Positions 1-4,947 of a stretch of DNA of 5,072 nt are shown here, piece by piece (the stretch's first letter is position 1; each line of letters starts with the position of its first letter). The translations under genes were made by a program, and so were the position numbers. Source of the stretch: an alpha proteobacterium 3107. GTDB taxonomy: Bacteria; Pseudomonadota; Alphaproteobacteria; Rhodobacterales; Rhodobacteraceae. The DNA is taken from the NCBI GenBank assembly GCA_001483205.1, contig JPPB01000049.1, forward strand, positions 1-5,072. Reading direction: 5' to 3'. The notes under the pieces were generated by a model, which searched no databases, was not told the DNA's origin, and worked only from the letters and a program-made list of their open reading frames with translations.

Positions 1-2171
1 ATCGTCGCTCGGACGCCGCCATGCTGGGCGCGCGGGGGCACGGGCACCCCACGGCGACCATCAGGACACTTGCTGGCGGTGCGCCTTCGGGTGCGCGGGT
101 GATGAAAGCGCTTACATCGGCCGGGTTTGACATAAAAACCGGCGACGCCATCCGGGTTTTCGGCGAAGGCTCCCGCTCCGGCGATACGGCGAGCTTTACC
201 GCAGAATGCGACGGGTTGCTGATCATCGCTGCACCCGGCGGGCCGATGCGCCCGGACGCGCAGGATACGCCGAGCGAACTCATCCTTTACATCCGCCGCG
301 CCACGCCGGGCAATGAAAGCGCTTACATCGGCCCGCCCGACCCGCTTGCCGACCCGCTGCTTGATATGAACATTCAGCCGGGGAACGCGACCCCCTATGA
401 GGTCAGAAAAGGCCAGTATATCCAAATTCTCGACATCAAGGGCCGGGAATGCAGTGATTTTCAGGCCTTTTCGCTGCGTGCCCTCGACAAGGGGCTTGAG
501 CGCGAGATCGACCCGACAACAACCCGCAGCCTGATGGGCAACCTCTATCCCGCGCCGGGCATTTTCAGCAAATACTGGACCGTCGATCACGAGCCGCTGG
601 TCGAGATCGTGCAGGATACATGCGGGCGGCATGATACCTTTGGTCTGGCCTGCACCGCGCGGTATTACGAGGATTTGGGCTATCCGGGCCATGTGAACTG
701 CTCGGACAATATCAATGGCGAACTGGCCCGATACGGCATAGGTCCGCGCGGCGGCTGGCCTGCGATCAACTTTTTCTTCAACACCATGCTGGATGACGCC
801 AACGCCATCGGCATGGATGATCCGTGGTCGCGACCGGGCGATTACGTGCTGTTGCGCGCGCTCAGCGATCTGGTCTGTGTCAGCACCGCCTGTCCCTGTG
901 ATGTGGACCCGGCGAACGGCTGGAACCCGACCGACATTCAGGTCCGCACCTACGGGGCGGGCGAAATATTCAGCCGCTCCGTCGGCTATCGCAAATCCGC
1001 GGAGGCCGATGTGGAAGAAACCCGAAAAACCGCGTTTCACGAGTGTTTTGCGCGGCACACCCGCGATTTCGTTGAATATAACGGCTATTGGCTGCCCAAT
1101 ACGATGACCAATCACGGCGCGATTGCCGAATACTGGGCCTGTCGCGACAGGGTTGCGGTGATGGACCTGTCGCCGCTCAGAAAATACGAGGTGACCGGCC
1201 CCGATGCCGAAGAGCTGATGCAGCTCTGCGTCACCCGCAACATGAAAAAGCTCAGCGTCGGGCAGGTGGTCTATACCGCCATGTGCTATGAGCACGGGGG
1301 GATGATTGATGACGGCACCGTCTATCGTCTGGGTGATGCCAATTTCCGCTGGATCGGCGGCAATGATACCTCGGGGCTGTGGCTGCGCGAACAGGCCGAA
1401 CGGCGGGGCCTGAACGCCTGGGTGCGCTGTTCGACCGATCATCTGCACAATATCGCCGTGCAGGGGCGGCATTCGCGCGACATGCTGGCGAAAATCTTCT
1501 GGACGCCGCCGCATCAGCCGACAATCGGTGAATTGCCGTGGTTCCGGCTGACCATCGCGCGGCTGGGGGGCATCCATGGCGCGGCGGTGGTGATTTCCCG
1601 CACCGGCTATTCGGGCGAGCTGGGGTATGAGATTTTTTGCCACCCGAAAGACGCGACCGACATTTTTGATGCGGTGTGGCAGGTGGGCGAACCCCATGGC
1701 ATTGCACCTTTGGGGCTGGCGGCGCTTGATATGCTGCGGATTGAGGGCGGGCTGATCTTTGCCGGGTCTGAGTTTGACGACACCACTGACCCGTTTGAGG
1801 CCGGGATCGGCTTTACCGTGCCGCTCAAATCCATGGCTGATGATTTCATCGGGCGCGCGGCGCTGGAAGAGCGCAAGGCGCATCCGCACCGCAGGCTGGT
1901 CGGGTTCGGGATTGAGGGCGGGGTTGTGCCGTCCCCCGGCGATTGCGTCCGGGTCGGCAAGGCGCAGGTGGGAGAGATCACCTCGGCGGTGAAATCCCCG
2001 ATCCTCGGTAAGGTGATCGCGCTTGGCCGGGTGGCCACTGCCCATGCCGCGCCGGGCACACCGATCGAGATCGGCCAGCTTGACGGGCAGCAGAAGCGCC
2101 TGAGCGCGGTTGTCAGCAGCTTTCCGCATTTCGACCCGGGCAAAGAGCGGGTGAAGGGCAATTACGGGTGA
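1..2171 (+). CDS. DUF1989 / GcvT-type aminomethyltransferase fusion protein (5' end probably outside window)
   Basis: The frame is open from base 3 to the TGA at 2169-2171. The first ATG is at 21 (716 residues; numbering below starts there), but it has no Shine-Dalgarno sequence and the frame continues upstream, so the gene is probably 5'-truncated by the window. Residues 1-115 are a family-specific N-terminal segment. Residues about 120-311 form a DUF1989 domain: C144 in GRECSDF, DPTTTRSLMG, C201/H204/D205/C211 in TCGRHDTFGLAC, and C291/C293 in STACPCD; the cysteines are candidate metal ligands. Residues about 350-716 are a GcvT module: GGMIDDG (426-432, holding the aspartate pair that in T-protein includes the folate-activating base), RTGYSGELGYEI (527-538), DTTDPFEAG (587-595), and a C-terminal barrel from about 620. 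GcvT relatives move one-carbon units to tetrahydrofolate; some DUF1989 proteins (urea-carboxylase-associated proteins, carboxyguanidine deiminase CgdAB) release ammonia. The substrate is unknown, and the protein is probably cytosolic since no signal or membrane segment is seen. It is convergent with the ammonium channel operon. Confidence 0.88.
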   Translation, partial: RRSDAAMLGARGHGHPTATIRTLAGGAPSGARVMKALTSAGFDIKTGDAIRVFGEGSRSGDTASFTAECDGLLIIAAPGGPMRPDAQDTPSELILYIRRATPGNESAYIGPPDPLADPLLDMNIQPGNATPYEVRKGQYIQILDIKGRECSDFQAFSLRALDKGLEREIDPTTTRSLMGNLYPAPGIFSKYWTVDHEPLVEIVQDTCGRHDTFGLACTARYYEDLGYPGHVNCSDNINGELARYGIGPRGGWPAINFFFNTMLDDANAIGMDDPWSRPGDYVLLRALSDLVCVSTACPCDVDPANGWNPTDIQVRTYGAGEIFSRSVGYRKSAEADVEETRKTAFHECFARHTRDFVEYNGYWLPNTMTNHGAIAEYWACRDRVAVMDLSPLRKYEVTGPDAEELMQLCVTRNMKKLSVGQVVYTAMCYEHGGMIDDGTVYRLGDANFRWIGGNDTSGLWLREQAERRGLNAWVRCSTDHLHNIAVQGRHSRDMLAKIFWTPPHQPTIGELPWFRLTIARLGGIHGAAVVISRTGYSGELGYEIFCHPKDATDIFDAVWQVGEPHGIAPLGLAALDMLRIEGGLIFAGSEFDDTTDPFEAGIGFTVPLKSMADDFIGRAALEERKAHPHRRLVGFGIEGGVVPSPGDCVRVGKAQVGEITSAVKSPILGKVIALGRVATAHAAPGTPIEIGQLDGQQKRLSAVVSSFPHFDPGKERVKGNYG
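102..122. repeat. 21-bp direct repeat, copy 1 (LacI-family operator-like palindrome)
   Basis: This stretch is identical over 21 bases to 313-333. Its first 16 bases, ATGAAAGCGCTTACAT, are a palindrome with a single mismatched pair around the central CG. The inner TGAAAGCGCTTACA fits the general LacI/GalR-family operator pattern, including the CcpA cre consensus. Here it is read in frame as MKALTSA. The regulatory role is inferred; the repeat itself is directly visible. Confidence 0.7.
313..333. repeat. 21-bp direct repeat, copy 2 (LacI-family operator-like palindrome)
   Basis: This is the second exact copy of the 21-bp sequence, 211 bp after the first (start to start). It is read in a different frame, as part of NESAYIG, so protein-level repetition does not explain the identity. 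The spacing is close to 20 turns of B-DNA at 10.5 bp per turn, which would put the two palindromes on the same face of the helix. Confidence 0.7.
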
Positions 2172-2217
2172 TTTGCGCGCACGGGCTGGCCACTGACGCG
2201 CCATCATGCAGAACGAC

Positions 2218-2277
2218 CTCTGCATAATGGCTGAGCCGGGCGGGACATTTGGGCCGCTGATGCGCTATTATGCAGAG
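2218..2277. repeat. Inverted repeat, 14-bp arms, in the convergent intergenic region
   Basis: CTCTGCATAATGGC (2218-2231) can pair with GCTATTATGCAGAG (2264-2277): 13 Watson-Crick pairs and one G-U pair, with a 32-nt loop. A further ATCATGCAGAAC at 2203-2214 resembles the right arm and can pair with the left arm through ATGCAG/CTGCAT, giving a competing hairpin. The structure lies just after the end of the rightward fusion gene (2171), so it may be part of its 3' UTR. No T-tract follows, so it is not a standard intrinsic terminator. Confidence 0.6.
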
Positions 2278-2296
2278 ACCTTTTCAGAGGTATCTG
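2273..2296. repeat. Small imperfect hairpin
   Basis: CAGA-G-ACCT, a TTTCAG loop, then AGGT-A-TCTG: eight paired bases with one G/A mismatch. It overlaps the right arm of the inverted repeat to its left, so the two structures would compete in RNA. The role is unknown; it may help processing or termination after the fusion gene. Confidence 0.45.
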
Positions 2297-2322
2297 ACAA
2301 GGGCCTCATCCCCCAACGCAAA

Positions 2323-2348
2323 CGGGCCGCCCAAACCGGGGCGGCCCG
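2323..2348. terminator. GC-rich hairpin between convergent operons, likely terminator
   Basis: CGGGCCGCCC (2323-2332) and GGGCGGCCCG (2339-2348) form a perfect 10-bp stem with a 6-nt loop. It starts 25 bp beyond the stop codon of the leftward 56-residue gene, and on the - strand it is followed by TTTGCGTT, a short U-rich run. On the + strand the following bases are CTGCTTCTTCG, also pyrimidine-rich. It therefore probably ends the leftward channel operon and may also stop rightward readthrough. The T-tracts are weak, so efficiency is uncertain. Confidence 0.65.
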
Positions 2349-2373
2349 CTGCTTCTTCGCGTTCAGGTGCCGA

Positions 2374-2544
2374 TCAGTGGTAATCGCCGTAGAGCTTGTG
2401 CTCTTTGCGGTTTCCGGCCCACAGCGCCAAGACACACAGCGCGGCCCCGATCAGCGTATAGATCAACGGCATCTGGCCGCCCGCGCCCATGTAGAACGCA
2501 CCTTCGACGCCATCCCAGGTCGCCGTTTCAAACGGGAATCCCAT
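2374..2544 (-). CDS. Small single-pass membrane protein (56 aa) downstream of the ammonium channel
   Basis: The ATG is the complement of 2542-2544 and the stop is the complement of 2374-2376; the product is 56 residues. A Shine-Dalgarno sequence, AAGGAA, sits 6 nt upstream of the ATG, in the 26-bp gap after the channel stop codon. The protein begins MGFPFETATWDGVEGAFYMG, then has one clear hydrophobic helix (about residues 26-44, ending LCVLALWAG), then a basic tail NRKEHKLYGDYH. By the positive-inside rule the tail should be cytoplasmic and the acidic N-terminus outside. No known domain is recognised. Tight linkage to the channel suggests a small accessory subunit or regulator of it, but this is inference. 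It is real rather than chance because of the ribosome binding site, the membrane helix and the terminator right behind it. Confidence 0.8.
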   Translation of the reverse strand: MGFPFETATWDGVEGAFYMGAGGQMPLIYTLIGAALCVLALWAGNRKEHKLYGDYH

Positions 2545-2570
2545 GTTCAGTTCCTTTCCGTTTCAGTTTC

Positions 2571-3974
2571 TCAGGTTGCCGGCGGAGCCGAGGCGGGAAT
2601 GCCTTCGGGATATGCGGCAGAGGCGACCTTCACCGGATCGAGCCCGTGCTCTTCGGCGTTGGCAGGCACCCGCAGCAGGCCCAGCATATTCAGGATGAAC
2701 GAGACCACATATCCCGGCACAAAGCCCAGCAGGAAGAAGACAACCGCGCTCATAACCTGACCGAGCAGGCTGATGGTCGGCACCTCGCCCGCAGGCCCCT
2801 GAAGCGCCGGATAGCCGGAGGCAAAGACGCCCAGCGCGATCAGGCCGTAAAGCCCCATCGTGCCATGCACCGTCACCGCGCCGACTGCATCGTCGATGCC
2901 CATCCGTTCCAGCACACGCGCCGCCGGAGCCAGCATAAGCCCCGCGCCCATGGCGATGACGAAGGTCAGGCCCGGCCAGTAGATGTCCAGCCCCGACGCC
3001 GCCGAGATGATCCCGGCCAGCATCCCCGACATCATCCAGAACGGATCACGGGTGATGACCCAGGCCCCGATTGCGCCGCCCGCCATCGACATCAGGATGT
3101 TGAACGCCACCGCCGACAGCGTGATCGGCGTGCCGTAGATGGTTGAGATCTTGTCCCCATACCATGACCAGGCTTCGCCGGGAACGATCACACAGGCCAT
3201 CAGAAAGCCCCAGAACCCGGCGATAATCAGCATCAGGCCGACGGTGGTCAGCGGCATGTTGTGCCCGGCGATGTGGTTGGCGGTGCCGTCACTGTTGAAC
3301 TTGCCGATGCGCGGCCCGAGATTGATCAGCACGCCAAGGGCAAAGAACCCGGCAACCGCGTGAACAAGGCCCGCCGCGCCATAGTCATGCACGCCCCATT
3401 TCTGGACCATCCAGCCGTTTGCGTGCCAGCCCCAGGCCGCCGCGACGACCCAGGCGAAAGAGCCGAGCACGATGGCAAGGATGACGAAACCCACGGTCTG
3501 GATGCGTTCGATCAGCGCGCCCGACATGATCGAGGCGGTGGTGGCCGCGAACATCGCAAACGCGCCCCAGAACACGCCGGAGGCATTGTCGGCGATATTA
3601 GGCCCCATGAACTCTACCCACGGCAGGGCGATGACGTTTGCCCAGTGAGCGTTAGACGCATAGGTATCGCCAAAATATTCCACTTCAGGCCCCATGAACG
3701 GGAGCCCGTTGGGAAACGCCCAATACACCCACCAGCCGAAATAGTAGAAGGTCGGCAGCATGAAAGAGAAGGCGAGGATGTTCTTCACCCCCGACGACAG
3801 CACATTCTTCATCCGTGACGCGCCCATCTCATAGGCGAGAAATCCCGCATGGATGAGAATCATCAGCGGGATGGTCAGATAGTAGTAGGCTTCGGCAAAC
3901 ACGGTGTTCGTGATCGCCGAAGACGCTTTGAGTTCCGCAACCTGCGCGGTGAGTTCCGCCAGTTGTTGTTCCAT
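2571..3974 (-). CDS. amt: Ammonium transporter, Amt/Rh family (divergent)
   Basis: This 467-residue inner-membrane channel conducts ammonium/ammonia. The ATG at 3974 is chosen because GAGGGG lies 6 nt upstream; the frame extends to an ATG at 4082, but that adds a non-hydrophobic 36-residue stretch lying in promoter-like AT-rich DNA. Residues 2-20 look like a short amphipathic or coiled segment, not a cleaved signal peptide as in E. coli AmtB. About 11 membrane segments follow (roughly 27-49, 64-87, 131-153, 159-181, 199-218, 241-264, 283-306, 311-327, 333-350, 364-386, 404-433). The twin pore histidines are H205 (LVHAVAG) and H370 (TVHGTMG); D197 matches the AmtB recruitment aspartate D160; F139 and F257 match the Phe gate F107/F215. 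Oddities: C261 stands where AmtB has S219, and the C-terminal tail keeps RVP...GLD...AY but lacks the usual HGE. No glnK is adjacent; a carbonic anhydrase lies upstream and a 56-residue membrane protein downstream. Confidence 0.97.
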   Translation of the reverse strand: MEQQLAELTAQVAELKASSAITNTVFAEAYYYLTIPLMILIHAGFLAYEMGASRMKNVLSSGVKNILAFSFMLPTFYYFGWWVYWAFPNGLPFMGPEVEYFGDTYASNAHWANVIALPWVEFMGPNIADNASGVFWGAFAMFAATTASIMSGALIERIQTVGFVILAIVLGSFAWVVAAAWGWHANGWMVQKWGVHDYGAAGLVHAVAGFFALGVLINLGPRIGKFNSDGTANHIAGHNMPLTTVGLMLIIAGFWGFLMACVIVPGEAWSWYGDKISTIYGTPITLSAVAFNILMSMAGGAIGAWVITRDPFWMMSGMLAGIISAASGLDIYWPGLTFVIAMGAGLMLAPAARVLERMGIDDAVGAVTVHGTMGLYGLIALGVFASGYPALQGPAGEVPTISLLGQVMSAVVFFLLGFVPGYVVSFILNMLGLLRVPANAEEHGLDPVKVASAAYPEGIPASAPPAT

Positions 3975-4009
3975 TTTCGACCCCTCTGTTTTTGCCGGTC
4001 TGGCAAATT

Positions 4010-4023
4010 GGACTAGTTTTGGA
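4010..4023. repeat. Inverted half-site pair, arm 1, within the amt leader
   Basis: GGACTAGTTTTGGA has the form GGACT-N4-TTGGA. Its reverse complement pattern, TCCAA-N4-AGTCC, occurs at 4078-4091. The two sites flank the candidate amt promoter, this one centred about 18 bp downstream of the predicted start of transcription. It could be an operator or chance in AT-rich DNA. Confidence 0.35.
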
Positions 4024-4040
4024 TTATTATTCTGAACGGC

Positions 4041-4069
4041 AGTATACCAATAAATTTCCGGGAATCCAG
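4041..4069 (-). promoter_or_regulatory. Candidate sigma-70 promoter for amt
   Basis: On the - strand a good -10 element TATACT (4046 to 4041) is preceded at 17 bp by CTGGAT (4069 to 4064), a poor -35 match. Transcription would start near 4034, giving a leader of about 60 nt before the amt ATG. The 161-bp gap, its high AT content and the lack of another gene support a promoter here. The weak -35 suggests activator dependence. No sigma-54 GG-N10-GC pattern was found. Confidence 0.45.
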
Positions 4070-4077
4070 ATTTTTGA

Positions 4078-4091
4078 TCCAATTATAGTCC
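4078..4091. repeat. Inverted half-site pair, arm 2, upstream of the amt promoter
   Basis: TCCAATTATAGTCC has the form TCCAA-N4-AGTCC, the reverse complement of the pattern at 4010-4023. It is centred near -50 relative to the predicted amt transcription start, a usual position for an activator. The centre-to-centre distance to its partner is 68 bp. Confidence 0.35.
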
Positions 4092-4135
4092 TGATTTTGG
4101 CCGAAGGGCTGAAAAAAAGGGGTGATCACGGGTGT

Positions 4136-4786
4136 TCAGACCGGCATATACCCCCCGGTATCGGCGTCATAGGCCTCTAACACACCCTCGCCGATGTCAT
4201 ACCACAGGCCATGCAGGCTGAGGTCGCCCTGCGCCACGGCCCCGGCGACAAACGGGAACGTCATCAGGTTGTGCAGCGATTGCAGAACCGCCTCTTTTTC
4301 CAGGGCGCGCCGCCGTTCGGCATCATCAGAGATATGCTTTACGCGCTCGAACCCCGGACGCAGGATGCCGATCCAGCGCCCGACAAAGCTCGACGGCGCT
4401 TCCAGCTCCGGCGCGCGCCCCATGCACATGTCATGGCAGCCGCTGACCCCGCCGCACCCCGAATGCCCGAGAACGATCAGATGGGCGACCTTCAGCGCAC
4501 AGACCGCGTATTCGACCGCCGCCGCGGTGCCGTGGCATTCCGCGTCCGGGGCATGGGGCGGCACCAGGTTGGCGATATTGCGGTGGACGAAAAACTCGCC
4601 CTGATCGGCCCGGAAGACAGAGGTGACATGCACCCGGCTGTCGCAGCACGAAATGACCATCGCGCGGGGGTGCTGGCCCTCGGCAGACAGCCGCCGATAC
4701 CAGGATTTGTTGTCGTGATAGTCGGTGGCCTTCCAGCCGTGATAACGCCTGACCAGATAGCCCGGCAGCGGTTGCGCCTGTTTCAT
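4136..4786 (-). CDS. Beta-class carbonic anhydrase
   Basis: This 216-residue cytosolic zinc enzyme interconverts CO2 and bicarbonate. The beta-class signature is intact: C47-x-D49-x-R51 in SCCDSRV supplies a zinc cysteine and the Asp-Arg dyad, and H108-SG-C111 in GHSGCGG supplies the other two zinc ligands. FFVHRNIAN (65-73) and YAVCALKVAHLIVLGHSGCGG are typical of the family, as is HGLWYDIGEG near the C-terminus (192-201). The length is normal. The residue matching W39 of the Haemophilus influenzae enzyme's bicarbonate-inhibition site appears to be M43 (in RAMVISC), so that allosteric site is probably not conserved. The ATG at 4786 is preceded by AGGGAGA about 5 nt upstream. It is codirectional with amt but 161 bp away, so it may be a separate unit or the first gene of a loosely coupled operon. 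Confidence 0.97.
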   Translation of the reverse strand: MKQAQPLPGYLVRRYHGWKATDYHDNKSWYRRLSAEGQHPRAMVISCCDSRVHVTSVFRADQGEFFVHRNIANLVPPHAPDAECHGTAAAVEYAVCALKVAHLIVLGHSGCGGVSGCHDMCMGRAPELEAPSSFVGRWIGILRPGFERVKHISDDAERRRALEKEAVLQSLHNLMTFPFVAGAVAQGDLSLHGLWYDIGEGVLEAYDADTGGYMPV

Positions 4787-4816
4787 GTCTGTCTCCCTCG
4801 AACGCCTGCGCGCCCG

Positions 4817-4845
4817 AGTTTACGCGGGAAAGGCGGGGGTTTCGA
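4817..4845 (-). promoter_or_regulatory. Candidate promoter for the carbonic anhydrase gene
   Basis: On the - strand TCGAAA (4845 to 4840; 4 of 6 to the -35 consensus) is separated by exactly 17 bp from TAAACT (4822 to 4817; 4 of 6 to the -10 consensus). Transcription would start near 4810, leaving a leader of about 24 nt that contains the ribosome binding site. The match is moderate in GC-rich DNA. Confidence 0.38.
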
Positions 4846-4858
4846 GCGGTTTGTCGCT

Positions 4859-4887
4859 CCGGTGGTCATATTGAGCGTGACGACCGG
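4859..4887. promoter_or_regulatory. Large dyad upstream of the carbonic anhydrase promoter
   Basis: CCGGTGGTCA (4859-4868) and TGACGACCGG (4878-4887) are inverted repeats with one mismatched pair and a 9-nt centre. The dyad is centred near -63 relative to the predicted carbonic anhydrase start, where an activator would bind. It is followed on the + strand by GTTTTG, so it could instead act as a rightward terminator, but no rightward gene is visible to its left. A smaller hairpin, GAGCG/CGCTC (4844-4859), overlaps its edge and the candidate -35. Confidence 0.4.
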
Positions 4888-4947
4888 GTTTTGAGGCCGA
4901 ACCCCGGCCCTGATCCCGTCCGGTCGAAAGGCCGGGCCGCGCTGCGG

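Noticed and set aside
2206..3146. Rightward open frames opposite the small membrane gene and the 3' half of amt
   Set aside because: They are arginine/histidine-rich shadow translations without family features and lie across the terminator hairpin and a well-supported - strand operon.
2571..4082. Longer start for the ammonium transporter at the ATG at 4082 (503 residues)
   Set aside because: The extra 36 residues are encoded in AT-rich DNA that contains the best promoter candidate, have no ribosome binding site I can see, and do not look like an Amt N-terminus; the ATG at 3974 has GAGGGG at good spacing.
3975..4135. Sigma-54/NtrC control of amt
   Set aside because: I found no GG-N10-GC element of the TGGCAC-N5-TTGCA type and no clear NtrC dyad in the upstream region.
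4092..4138. Intrinsic terminator just after the carbonic anhydrase stop codon
   Set aside because: The - strand has a run of seven T at 4118-4112, but no convincing stem lies before it; the GTGATCAC palindrome there has no loop and cannot form a normal hairpin.
4211..4894. Rightward open frame of 227 codons opposite the carbonic anhydrase
   Set aside because: It is a shadow of the carbonic anhydrase gene in GC-rich DNA; it is arginine- and proline-rich with no recognisable domain, whereas the opposite strand has an intact catalytic signature.
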